Part shown: in pieces, positions 18,101-25,998 of the stretch
Layout: each line of letters starts with the position of its first letter
Numbering within the stretch: the stretch's first letter is position 1
Assembly: GCA_023150835.1 (NCBI GenBank)
Contig: JAKLKB010000005.1
Span: 30,992-94,991 of the forward strand
Length of the DNA stretch: 64,000 nt
Origin: Myxococcota bacterium
Lineage (GTDB): Bacteria > Myxococcota_C > UBA6777
Direction of reading: 5' to 3'
The notes under the pieces: generated by a model
What the model saw: only the letters and a program-made list of their open reading frames with translations
Told to the model about the DNA's origin: nothing
The model's database searches: none
Translations under genes and position numbers: made by a program

Positions 18101-18916
18101 GACAAGCGCTCCGACCTCTTCCAAGTCGGCATCATGCTCTACGAGATCCTCACCCTCCAAAAAATGTTCGAAGGAAAGTCCGACCAAACTCTGCTCGCCA
18201 AGATCCAACGCGGCGACTTCCCACGCCTCCACACCATGCTCCCTCACCTTCCTCCCGTCTTTGAACAAGTCATCATGAAAGCCCTCGCCCTTCAACCCAA
18301 CGAACGCTACCAAAACGCCCATGAACTCGAACAAGATCTCTTGCGCGTTCAGTACGAGATCCAAAGCCCCCCCACTGCCTATGCCCTCGCCCCCTTCGTC
18401 GACCAGATCATCGAACAGCGCGACGCCCTCCTCGAACAATACGCCCAAGCTCGAAAACAACAAGCCAAACAAACCTTTTCCGTCTGGGACACCCCCAACG
18501 AAGCCCCTCCTCTCGAAGCTCCTCCCCCTTCCAAACACCCACACCCCTCCCCCCGTCCCACTCTACCCGCACCGCGCCGACGCACTTGGATCTACGCTTC
18601 CTTTGCGCTGCTTTTCCTTGTGAGCGCCGGCCTCAGCGCAGCCTACTTTTTCTACGCCGTCCCTCCGCCCGAAGGCATCCTCTCCGTCTCCACCGTCCCC
18701 CCCGGTGCCACCGTCCGCCTCGACGGCGACATCCTCGGCCAAAGTCCCGTTGAAGAAAAACGAATCCCCTTCGATAAAGATACGCACGTACTTCAGATCC
18801 AAAAGGACGGCTTTGAGATCGAAACCAAAACTTTTCAGTTCTCCGACCCCAACACTCCCGTCCAAATCGCCGTCCTCCTCCAACGCAAGAAACACAAAAA
18901 GCCACCCACCCGATAA
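15104..18916 (+). CDS. Ser/Thr kinase with N-terminal pseudokinase, TM helix and PEGA domain
   Basis: A 1270-residue protein. Residues about 8-300 are a kinase-like fold with the ATP lysine (VIKLL, Lys38), but the catalytic loop reads FHGGLTPQN, where HRD would place Asp, and DFG is DTG. It is therefore probably inactive. A 500-residue disordered linker follows, with an exact 18-residue duplication. Residues about 805-1090 are a canonical Hanks kinase: GRVALGGMAEVF, AVKRI, HRDVTPHNVL, DFGIAK and the SYMSPEQ activation segment. A transmembrane helix (about 1160-1186) precedes a PEGA domain (SVSTVPPGATVRLDG), expected in the periplasm. It starts inside the stop of the FHA gene, so the two are translationally coupled. 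An ECF sigma factor gene lies 134 bases downstream. The pseudokinase may be an intramolecular regulator. Confidence 0.93.
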   Translation: MTQISYQLTQKLREGEAYSTYRGTAYLPDGSQRSVVIKLLQPRLASDGVLISHLTGFLDALRSLIHSSLAPIWDFGRAGDLFFLIREYIPGVSLEQLFGLAQQNKASISPALALYLARDIAQAIHLIHKHRVPGDQPIFLFHGGLTPQNIILTRIGDVVITDTGLDVIFWRDDLIVNALRQRKQPYHPPEYLVGQRPLRRGDTYSVAALLYQMLVGLPPQQAAQQWGHAQHFVPPSSQSQRATPELDQLLQHALFPQVEQRLVQVELLLDALKSPSLIRQKHLDRREAMEYIEVLVREETTDPPALQEPLLFGYPFHIESLLPQRDDLPPPHKRYRPPRFEDTDAFHPLQEADTERYHPHLVEGRDLPTNPALRPAPLSVTPLPRQTSSLGSALFVSPDALGQPTATPRTISSPAQTLDESIDIAAPLDPFQQEENTHSGLSSPSNVAPPPHTPYIAPDEDTDYHQGTAIAPVPLLPTPITAPTSASASTTPTAPTSAPQAESDSNEEIQELGSYEDSDEYDSNEEIQELGSYEDSDEYDSTNHHSADTAKDAPRSGQSTEGTVALSIEDVAGYEGDTLYRKNANPLVPPQIAEATTSRTAPLPPSPHATTTQTAPLPTTSPSSSSPPVPSPSPSSSLRPVPSPPPSSSLHPVPSPSSEPIETLEPLEDEDEEEEPSESTVTVPLHQVHGIIAAQKAAQIPSVPTDPFHSATPQASVAPTITPMPPPSPAAFALHSAAASSTPIKPPIPDIPLPPHLLAGAPKKQSSDPQPTQHFEPPEPPSDLASAVRPGQAILEQLEEGQERFGKFVLLGRVALGGMAEVFRAKLKQPDGSEHIVAVKRILPEFSGDANFIQMFKDEARIAGALLHPNIVQIYELGEVDGIYFISMEYIDGIDLARVIKIRRALNMPISPELAIVIGVGVCRALFYAHEEKDANGEPLNMIHRDVTPHNVLISRSGDVKLTDFGIAKASQNLAETAVGELKGKLSYMSPEQAAGYPLDKRSDLFQVGIMLYEILTLQKMFEGKSDQTLLAKIQRGDFPRLHTMLPHLPPVFEQVIMKALALQPNERYQNAHELEQDLLRVQYEIQSPPTAYALAPFVDQIIEQRDALLEQYAQARKQQAKQTFSVWDTPNEAPPLEAPPPSKHPHPSPRPTLPAPRRRTWIYASFALLFLVSAGLSAAYFFYAVPPPEGILSVSTVPPGATVRLDGDILGQSPVEEKRIPFDKDTHVLQIQKDGFEIETKTFQFSDPNTPVQIAVLLQRKKHKKPPTR
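16616..16723 (+). repeat. Exact 54-bp tandem duplication inside the kinase linker
   Basis: Bases 16616-16669 are repeated without change at 16670-16723. They encode SNEEIQELGSYEDSDEYD twice. Identity at every wobble base implies a recent duplication. Confidence 0.95.
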
Positions 18917-19050
18917 CCCTCCTTGTTCCTTGCGTTCGTACCGTTATGTTTTTTGTGTGATGTTTCTTGAGTCGTCTTGTATATCCCGCAAAGGTGAACA
19001 GACCGAAACCCTTGGTTGCGACCCTTTGTCCTTTCTGTGAGGCAACGTCT

Positions 19051-19713
19051 ATGGACCGTAAAACGGAAATCTCTCTAATCCACCGCATCCAACAACACGG
19101 CTGCGTCACTTCCTATACACAACTCCTCACCGAACTCAAACTCTATCGCGATGTGTATCACTTTGTACGGCGATATCTCCCCAACCCCTCCGATGCCGAA
19201 GAAGTCACCCAAGAAACCATGTTCCGCGCCTTCCACAACATCCAAGGCTTTGATTGCGAACGCGGACGCTTTCGCGCTTGGGTCTTTGGCATCGCCGTCC
19301 ACCAAGCCTACGACCGACTCAACGAACGCAAGCACCGTAGCCTCTTCGAGATCGAAGACCTCCCCCTCCGTCACCGCTCCCCCGAAGAGATGCTCCAGAT
19401 CGTCGAGATGGAAGAAGCTCTCGTCGCCGCCGTCGAACTCCTTGGCGAACGCTACCGCCGCATCCTCGTGATGTATTACGTCGATGGACTCTCTCACAAA
19501 GAAATCGCCGAAGCCGAAAACATCACTCCCAACAACGCAGGCACGTTGCTCAATCGCGCAAAAGACCGATGCCTCCAGCTTTATGAAGAGCAACTCGCCC
19601 AACAACGCGGCTTCGCTCGATTTCCCGAACGCCCCTCCCAAGCCACCCAAGCGTTCGCGGATATCTTGGCTTCGCTCAATCAAAAATTTCTGCATTATCT
19701 CAGCCATCGCTGA
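19051..19713 (+). CDS. ECF-type RNA polymerase sigma factor
   Basis: A 220-residue sigma-70 family protein of the extracytoplasmic-function group. Region 2 is visible from about residue 30 (VYHFVRRYLPNPSDAEEVTQETMFRAF, with the DAEEVTQE core) through FRAWVFGIAVHQAYDRLNERK. Region 4 follows at about 120-170 (LGERYRRILVMYYVDGLSHKEIAEAE), ending in a helix-turn-helix that would read the -35 element. ATG 19051 is selected, after TGAGG. The C-terminal 45 residues beyond region 4 are an extension of unknown role. The gene downstream, 75 bases away, carries an anti-sigma-like zinc motif. The FHA/kinase pair lies immediately upstream on the same strand, suggesting that phosphorylation and sigma activation are linked. 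Confidence 0.93.
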   Translation: MDRKTEISLIHRIQQHGCVTSYTQLLTELKLYRDVYHFVRRYLPNPSDAEEVTQETMFRAFHNIQGFDCERGRFRAWVFGIAVHQAYDRLNERKHRSLFEIEDLPLRHRSPEEMLQIVEMEEALVAAVELLGERYRRILVMYYVDGLSHKEIAEAENITPNNAGTLLNRAKDRCLQLYEEQLAQQRGFARFPERPSQATQAFADILASLNQKFLHYLSHR

Positions 19714-19788
19714 TCTTCTTGCGACCCACCGCGAGACGCTCGCTCGCATCGATGATCGCATGGCTGTCAACAAACGGCGTCGATAGCT

Positions 19789-21630
19789 ATGGCAGAAACA
19801 AAGGCCCCTTCTTCACACGGTACAAATATGCGATGCGCTGACGTCGACACCGCCTTCCGTCCATCCGATTGCGCGCCCTCCCCGCATCTTCTAGCGCACA
19901 TTCGCGATTGCAAAACCTGCCAACAAAAACACACGCACCTCTTGCTCCTCAACGCCCATCGCTCCGAGCCTTTGATGGCCCCCGGCGAATCCGACTTTCT
20001 CGCTCGGCTTCACAAACTCGGTGAAGCCCAAAACGACGCGATCCAACGCTCTCAAACCCTCCATCAATCCGTCCTCGACGGCGACCGCTTCTTTTGGCAA
20101 GGCGATTACGACAAAGCCACCCAAATCTACCGCGATGCCCTCATGATCGTCAAAGACGACCAAGGCCGTGTCGCTCTCCTCAACAAGATATCCCGCGCAC
20201 AAAGCCACCGCCACCACACCAAACAAGCCATCTCCCTCCTCCAAGATGCCCTCGCCACTCTCCGCGAACCCCTCCCTCCCCGCCGATTTCGTACCCTCGT
20301 CACCTTGTGGCAAAGCCTTTGCGTCGCCTTTTTGCTCCTCACACAACAACTCCGACGCCTACGCAAAAACAAAACCGACTCCTCCACCCGCTACGGCGAT
20401 CGCAGCCGCTCCGCCCAACACATCTACCGCGAACTCTCCATCCTCTCCCAAGGTTACGACAAAACACTCTGCCGTTGGGCCTTGATCCAAGAGATCCGTT
20501 GGGCCTTGCGTCTCCAACAACCTCTCGAACTGGTCGTCGCATGGGGCCGCCTCGCCGTCTTTTCCACCCAACACCACATCCATGCTTTCGCGCATTTTTG
20601 CACCCGACAGATCGATCTCCACACACCCGAAAACGACACCATCACCCAAGCCGCTGCTGACTTTTATCTCGGTCGGATCGCCTATCTGCGCGAAGAATGG
20701 GAAGATGCACGCATCCACCTCGAACGCTGCGTCGAACGCTGTCGCGATGCCCGTGATGCTTGCCTGCGCGAAGCCTCCCTTCAACACCTGATCCGCGTCT
20801 ACCGCAACGACGGCAACTTTGCCAACGCCGTCCGTGTCGCAGGTCAACTCCTCAGCCTTTACCACAAACTCGGCAATCTTTCCCGACTCTCCGCATGTTG
20901 CCGACACTTCTCTCTGATCTACCTCGCCTACGGCGATCTCCGACGCGCCCGTCTCTGGGCCTTCAAAGCTCTTGATGTCGCCAACCAGCCCGAGATCCAA
21001 CAAGACGACCGTATCCTCTCGCAGATCCGTTGCTATGTCTTGCTTGCTGACCTCGAATTCCGCAGCAGCCGCAAAGACAACGCTCGCCGCTTCCTCGGCG
21101 AAGCCATCCGACTCCAACGCCTTCATCGCCAGCCCTTTGCTTATATCCGCGATGGCATCGAGCTTTTGCGCCTCATCCTCGGCGAAACCCAACGCAGACA
21201 CAAACTCCCCCTCTCCCAACGCCTCTTCCGCGCCATCGCCTCCCGCGTCGCCATCTGGCGCGGTGATGCCACCCGCGCTCTCGCCCTCCAACAAGCCCCT
21301 CGCATCCGCACACAAGAACACGCCGTCCCCGAAGAGATCGCCTACCTCTACCAAGAATACACGGGCGACGAACGACAACCCGGTCTGCGCGAAGCCATCC
21401 CCGCTTCCACCTTCGCTCGCGCTTTTCTACTCAACGAGATCCCCATCCTCCCCTCCCCCGAAAAACGCATCGACTCCGAAACGCTCGCCGCCATCTTCCC
21501 CGTCGGTGCGGTCTCTTCGCGCTGGGGACGCGGTACCCTCGCCAACGAGATCACCGGCCACACCACCACCCAATTCTCCAACGCCGTCGAAGCTCCTTGG
21601 GGATACTTCTTTGCCGATGACATCGGTTAG
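19789..21630 (+). CDS. Helical-repeat protein with anti-sigma zinc motif
   Basis: A 613-residue protein. Residues 33-44 contain His37-x3-Cys41-x2-Cys44, the HxxxCxxC core of zinc-binding anti-sigma (ZAS) domains, with Cys16 and Cys28 upstream as possible extra ligands. The rest is an array of amphipathic helix pairs like tetratricopeptide repeats (for example WQGDYDKATQIYRDAL and YLREEWEDARIHLERCV). No convincing transmembrane helix is present apart from a moderately hydrophobic stretch near residue 170. Its position right after an ECF sigma gene makes an anti-sigma or sigma-regulator role likely. A soluble ZAS-TPR form would be unusual, since many ZAS anti-sigmas are membrane anchored. The start codon lacks a clear ribosome site. 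Confidence 0.8.
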   Translation: MAETKAPSSHGTNMRCADVDTAFRPSDCAPSPHLLAHIRDCKTCQQKHTHLLLLNAHRSEPLMAPGESDFLARLHKLGEAQNDAIQRSQTLHQSVLDGDRFFWQGDYDKATQIYRDALMIVKDDQGRVALLNKISRAQSHRHHTKQAISLLQDALATLREPLPPRRFRTLVTLWQSLCVAFLLLTQQLRRLRKNKTDSSTRYGDRSRSAQHIYRELSILSQGYDKTLCRWALIQEIRWALRLQQPLELVVAWGRLAVFSTQHHIHAFAHFCTRQIDLHTPENDTITQAAADFYLGRIAYLREEWEDARIHLERCVERCRDARDACLREASLQHLIRVYRNDGNFANAVRVAGQLLSLYHKLGNLSRLSACCRHFSLIYLAYGDLRRARLWAFKALDVANQPEIQQDDRILSQIRCYVLLADLEFRSSRKDNARRFLGEAIRLQRLHRQPFAYIRDGIELLRLILGETQRRHKLPLSQRLFRAIASRVAIWRGDATRALALQQAPRIRTQEHAVPEEIAYLYQEYTGDERQPGLREAIPASTFARAFLLNEIPILPSPEKRIDSETLAAIFPVGAVSSRWGRGTLANEITGHTTTQFSNAVEAPWGYFFADDIG

Positions 21631-21648
21631 CCAACAAACCCTAGACCT

Positions 21649-21951
21649 ACCACCCAAAAAACCTCTCATCACCTTCTTTTGGCACCACCCACCACCCAAA
21701 AAACCTCTCATCACCTTCTTTTGGCACTCCCTACCACCCAAAAAACCTCTCATCACCTTCTTTTGGCACTCCCTACCACCCAAAAAACCTCTCATCACCT
21801 TCTTTTGGCACTCCCTACCACCCAAACCAACCTCCCATCACCTTCTTTTGGCACTCCCTACCACCCAAACCAACCTCTCATCACCTTCTTTTGGCACTCC
21901 CTACCACCCAAAAAACCTCTCATCACCTTCTTTTGGCACTCCCTACCACCC
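21649..21951. repeat. Seven-copy 42/43-bp intergenic tandem repeat
   Basis: Units begin ACCACCCAAA at 21649, 21691, 21733, 21775, 21817, 21860 and 21903, with a partial unit at 21945. Copies are nearly identical. The fifth and sixth units carry an extra base and a CCAACC variant. There are no spacers, so it is not a CRISPR. The array lies between two convergent genes, and nothing else is evident in 21631-22086. Confidence 0.95.
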
Positions 21952-22086
21952 CTCAACTCGTCGTCGGCTTTTTTTGGAACCACCCAACATCGCTCAAAAA
22001 TCCCCACCTATTCAGTCTCTCCGCCTGTTCCCCTTCACAGCATACACACGCAGCAACCCCCGCCTTTCCGATCGGAACGCTCGGCG

Positions 22087-22761
22087 TTATTGCTGCCACA
22101 AAAACTTGGCCGCGTGCGAGCCACAGCAAAAGACATACGCGCTCCCTCCCCCAAAATTCATCGAGGTCTCGTACCTTGGCCCCTCCTCCAATTGGGCAAT
22201 GAACGCCATCCCTTTCCCACACGTCGGACACTCCGGGTCGTCGGCACTTTGTAACCAAGACGGCTGCCCGAACATCTGCCCTACGACTTTGCGACGCGCC
22301 ACTTTATGCGCGTCCGCCCACGATTGACGGGCTGGATCGTAAACATCACCATCCTCATCCGCTTGGGCCTCCCAATCCACCATCTCCACACCGTACACAT
22401 CCGACCGCAACAACGGCGTCCCGCTTCCACCCACCTGTGGAGGCTCCCAGATCTTCCAACTATTCCCCACAACCACCATCGCCTTGTTTGCGCCTTGTTC
22501 GGCGTCCCACGTCTCGCATGTATCCGCAGAACACATAAACAACAGCACCAACCGATCCAGCCGCTCCCCTTTTTCTGGAGCCAGCACCAACTGCCCCAAA
22601 AATTGCATCGGCTCTTTGCACTCCCGACAACACGGCCACACGGGCGTCGCTGCACGCGGAATCAACGGCCTACCCCCAAAACGACTCGCCAACGCCGTCT
22701 CTTGCGGAGCCTCTTTTGCTACCATCAAATGCACTGTACTTTTTTTGTTTTCCATCACCAT
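22087..22761 (-). CDS. DUF1963-like protein with two Cys-x2-Cys pairs
   Basis: A 224-residue cytoplasmic protein. It has Cys pairs CCRECKEP near residue 45 and CPTCGKGM near 185. It also has a conserved-looking framework: WPCCRECKEPMQFLGQL, FMCSADTCETWD, a Trp-containing VDWEAQADEDGD block, and a C-terminal GGSAYVFCCGSHAAKFLWQ. The order of FLGQL, the cysteines and the YVF-C-KFLWQ end reminds me of DUF1963/YwqG-type proteins, but I cannot confirm membership. The paired cysteines probably hold zinc. It is transcribed toward the tandem repeat array. An in-frame ATG two codons later is an equal start candidate. The function is unknown. Confidence 0.75.
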   Translation of the reverse strand: MVMENKKSTVHLMVAKEAPQETALASRFGGRPLIPRAATPVWPCCRECKEPMQFLGQLVLAPEKGERLDRLVLLFMCSADTCETWDAEQGANKAMVVVGNSWKIWEPPQVGGSGTPLLRSDVYGVEMVDWEAQADEDGDVYDPARQSWADAHKVARRKVVGQMFGQPSWLQSADDPECPTCGKGMAFIAQLEEGPRYETSMNFGGGSAYVFCCGSHAAKFLWQQ

Positions 22762-22983
22762 GCCTCCATGCTTTGAGCCACGTCGGCATCTTGCCCTAAT
22801 TTTTCATCCACGCAAAGTCTCCTCTTCATCTCTCTCCACACCGCCTCCTAAAAATTTCGTAATTTCCGTCCTTTCCGCTCTTTCTGCGCCTTGACTGCTC
22901 CTTGTTACCTCGATCTTCTTGGCGGCGTTGAAGCTTCCCAAACCTTCCGTGTTTTCCGTGTTTTCCGTGGACTCGTTTTGGTC

Positions 22984-23012
22984 TTGACAGCAACCAGCGC
23001 GGCGGCTAAGGT
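22984..23012 (+). promoter_or_regulatory. Sigma-70 promoter of leuS
   Basis: TTGACA at 22984-22989, a 17-base spacer, and TAAGGT at 23007-23012, about 70 bases before leuS. In 22762-23083 the only other feature is a short TTTCCGTG triplication near 22945-22970. Confidence 0.6.
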
Positions 23013-23083
23013 GTCCAACCCATCGAATCCTTGCGAAATCCTCCCGAAGAAACAAGACCCACGAAAAAAAGCGGAGCATGATC

Positions 23084-25603
23084 ATGGCAGAAGAGCAATA
23101 TCGACCTCACGATATCGAACAACGTTGGCAAGACTACTGGGAAAACCACAAAACATTCCGCGTGGTCGAAGACCCCACCAAGCCCAAATACTACGTCCTT
23201 GATATGTTCCCCTATCCATCGGGCGCAGGCTTGCACGTCGGCCATCCCGAAGGCTACACCGCAACAGATATCCTTTGTCGATACAAACGGATGCGTGGTT
23301 TCAACGTCTTGCATCCGATGGGATGGGACGCCTTTGGCCTCCCCGCAGAACGCTACGCCATGCGCACAGGCATCCATCCCGCTATCACCACACGCAAAAA
23401 CATCGACACCTTCCGCCGCCAGATCAAACGCTTGGGCTTTTCCTATGATTGGGATCGCGAAGTCGACACCACCGATCCCAACTACTACCAGTTCACCCAA
23501 TGGATCTTCCTCAAGCTTTATGAACAAGGACTCGCTTATCAAGCCGAAGTCCCCGTCAATTGGTGTCCTGCCCAAGGCACCGTCCTCGCCAATGAAGAAG
23601 TCAAAGATGGCGTCTATGTCGAAACGGGCGATCCCGTCGAACGCCGCGTCATGAAACAATGGATGCTCAAGATCACCGCCTACGCACAACGCTTGCTTGA
23701 TGACCTCGACGAACTTGATTGGCCCGAAGGCATCAAAGCCATGCAACGCCATTGGATCGGTCGTTCCGAAGGGGCCGAAGTCGACTTCCGCGTCGCCGAA
23801 ACCAACGACACCTTCCGTATCTTTACCACCCGCCCCGATACCCTCTACGGCGCAACGTATTGTGTACTCGCTCCCGAACACCCGCTGATCGCCAAGATCA
23901 CACAACCCCACCAACGCGATCAAGTCGAACAATACGTCCACACCGCTCGCAACAAACCTGACCGCGAACGCATCGACGAAGGCCGCCAAAAAACAGGCAT
24001 CTGGACAGGCGCACACGCCATCAATCCCGTCAATGGACAGCCTATCCCCATCTACATCGCCGATTATGTCTTGATGCACTACGGCACAGGCGCGATCATG
24101 GCCGTCCCTGCGCACGATCAGCGCGATTGGGAATTCGCCAAAACCTACAACCTCCCCATCCTCGAAGTGGTCCAAGGTGGCGATATCACCACCGCTGCTT
24201 ACGAAGGCGACGGCTCCCACGTCAACAGCGACCTGATCGACGGACTCCACATCGACGATGCAAAACGCCGTATCATCGACTGGATCGAAGCACAAGGCTT
24301 GGGAACAGGCACCATCACCTATCGCCTCCGTGACTGGCTGTTTTCTCGACAACGTTATTGGGGCGAACCCTTCCCGATCTTGCACCTTGCCGACGGCACC
24401 ATCAAGCCTATGCCCTCGCAAGATCTGCCCTTGCTCTTGCCCGAACTCGAAGATTACCGACCCACCGAAGATGGACGACCACCCCTCGCACGCGCCCAAG
24501 AATGGGTCCGAACCCTCGATCCCGAAACAGGCATGGCCGCCGAACGCGAAACCAACACCATGCCCCAATGGGCCGGCTCTTGCTGGTATTACCTCCGTTA
24601 TCTCGATCCCCACAACACCGAACTCCCCTTTGCTCCCGAAAAAGAACGCTATTGGATGCCTGTCGACCTCTACGTCGGCGGCGCTGAACACGCTGTCCTT
24701 CACCTCCTCTATTCGCGCTTTTGGCACAAAGTCCTCTTCGATTGTGGTCTCGTCTCCACCAAAGAGCCTTTCCAAAAACTCTTTAACCAAGGCATGATCC
24801 TCGCCTACAGCTACCAAAACCAAGCAGGCAAGTACTTTTCCCCCGAAGAAGCCACCGAAGAAGCCGGCAAGTGGTTCACCCGCGACACCCACGAACCCCT
24901 TCACACCCAGATCGAAAAGATGTCCAAGTCCCGCTACAACGTCGTGAACCCCGACGATGTGATCGCACACTACGGTGCAGACGCCATGCGCGCTTACGAG
25001 ATGTTTATGGGCCCCCTCGATCAAGACAAACCTTGGAGCGACCAAGGGATGCAAGGCGTCTTTCGCTTTCTCGCCCGTGTCTGGCGGCTCTTTGTCAAAG
25101 ATGGCTCCCTCCAACACAACCTCGACAACACGTATCCCTCTCCCGAAATCCAAAAGCTCCTCCACAAAACCATCAAAAAAGTCGGCGAAGATATCGAGTC
25201 CTTCAAATTCAACACCGCCATCGCCGCCCTCATGGAACTCACCAACGCTTGCTACAAACACGACGCTCTTCCCCGCGATCTGATCGAACAATTCACCCTG
25301 CTACTCTCCCCGATATGCCCCCACATCGCCGAAGAGATCTGGAGCCTCCTCGGTCATCCACACTCCCTCGCTTATGAGCCTTGGCCCTCCTACGATCCCG
25401 CCCTTGTTGTCGATGAAACCATCACCATTGTTGTCCAAGTCAACGGGAAACTCCGCGCCAAAATCGATGTCCCCCACGATATCGCTCCCGCTTCCCTCGA
25501 AAACCTCGCACGCAACGATCCAAAGATCCTCGCCCTTCTCGAAGGCAAACCTCCCCGCAAAGTCATCGTTGTCCCGGGACGCCTCGTCAACATCGTCCTC
25601 TAA
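23084..25603 (+). CDS. leuS: Leucyl-tRNA synthetase
   Basis: An 839-residue class Ia aminoacyl-tRNA synthetase that charges tRNA-Leu with leucine. The HIGH motif appears as HVGH in [17 protein letters not shown] (about residue 45), and KMSKS is exact in [13 protein letters not shown] (about residue 612). The connective-polypeptide editing domain is present between them ([12 protein letters not shown] and the [19 protein letters not shown] block with the editing Asp). The C-terminal anticodon-binding helices and a terminal [14 protein letters not shown] domain are complete, so the length is normal for the bacterial type. ATG 23084 is preferred to ATG 23078 because GGAG then has correct spacing. 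A consensus promoter lies upstream. It appears monocistronic. Confidence 0.99.
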   Translation: MAEEQYRPHDIEQRWQDYWENHKTFRVVEDPTKPKYYVLDMFPYPSGAGLHVGHPEGYTATDILCRYKRMRGFNVLHPMGWDAFGLPAERYAMRTGIHPAITTRKNIDTFRRQIKRLGFSYDWDREVDTTDPNYYQFTQWIFLKLYEQGLAYQAEVPVNWCPAQGTVLANEEVKDGVYVETGDPVERRVMKQWMLKITAYAQRLLDDLDELDWPEGIKAMQRHWIGRSEGAEVDFRVAETNDTFRIFTTRPDTLYGATYCVLAPEHPLIAKITQPHQRDQVEQYVHTARNKPDRERIDEGRQKTGIWTGAHAINPVNGQPIPIYIADYVLMHYGTGAIMAVPAHDQRDWEFAKTYNLPILEVVQGGDITTAAYEGDGSHVNSDLIDGLHIDDAKRRIIDWIEAQGLGTGTITYRLRDWLFSRQRYWGEPFPILHLADGTIKPMPSQDLPLLLPELEDYRPTEDGRPPLARAQEWVRTLDPETGMAAERETNTMPQWAGSCWYYLRYLDPHNTELPFAPEKERYWMPVDLYVGGAEHAVLHLLYSRFWHKVLFDCGLVSTKEPFQKLFNQGMILAYSYQNQAGKYFSPEEATEEAGKWFTRDTHEPLHTQIEKMSKSRYNVVNPDDVIAHYGADAMRAYEMFMGPLDQDKPWSDQGMQGVFRFLARVWRLFVKDGSLQHNLDNTYPSPEIQKLLHKTIKKVGEDIESFKFNTAIAALMELTNACYKHDALPRDLIEQFTLLLSPICPHIAEEIWSLLGHPHSLAYEPWPSYDPALVVDETITIVVQVNGKLRAKIDVPHDIAPASLENLARNDPKILALLEGKPPRKVIVVPGRLVNIVL

Positions 25604-25799
25604 CGCCTCGCAAACAGCCCAACCATTGCACCAAATCCAAGGTGCCTCGTCGAGTCCTTTAACGCCTCCTCTCGTCATCCTCCGCCCAAAAAAATTCTTG
25701 CTCTCCAACCCAAAAGTAGCGATACTCTCGCTTTTGTGCGTATCAACACCGACACACACAACCAAACGCACCACGCACCTGTCGAGATCGAAGAAAAAA

Positions 25800-25960
25800 G
25801 GAGTCACGCAGTTGAAAAAACCCGTGTTCGCGGCACTTCAAGCGAGAGAGTCGCTGGGTTGAAAACCTGTGCTCTGTTCGCCGATACGGGGTCAAGGGGC
25901 GACAGTCCCTTGCGGGGTGTGGTGCCGCGCCCCACAAAAACAGCCCAACTGCGTCACTCC
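25800..25960. repeat. MITE-like element, family A (second copy)
   Basis: A 161-bp intergenic segment ending in 15-bp inverted repeats, GGAGTCACGCAGTTG at 25800-25814 and the complement of GGAGTGACGCAGTTG at 25946-25960. The ends share GGA-TACGCAGTT-like sequence with the element at 8260, while the interior differs. The remaining bases of 25604-25998 show no gene. Confidence 0.7.
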
Positions 25961-25998
25961 CACCAAAAAAACTCAAGCAGCAAAGCGGGTACGGCTGT

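Noticed and set aside
21649..21951. Possible CRISPR array
   Set aside because: Units are contiguous with no unique spacers, and no cas gene is nearby.
20972..22327. 451-codon plus-strand frame running through the tandem repeats
   Set aside because: It overlaps the TPR-like gene in another frame, is Ser/Pro biased, and its repeated PPKKPLITFFWHSL peptide is just the translation of the intergenic array, which contains frame-breaking indels.
23006..25291. 761-codon minus-strand open frame opposite leuS
   Set aside because: leuS on the other strand has every synthetase motif. The antisense protein looks like the mirror of its codons, with no ribosome site.
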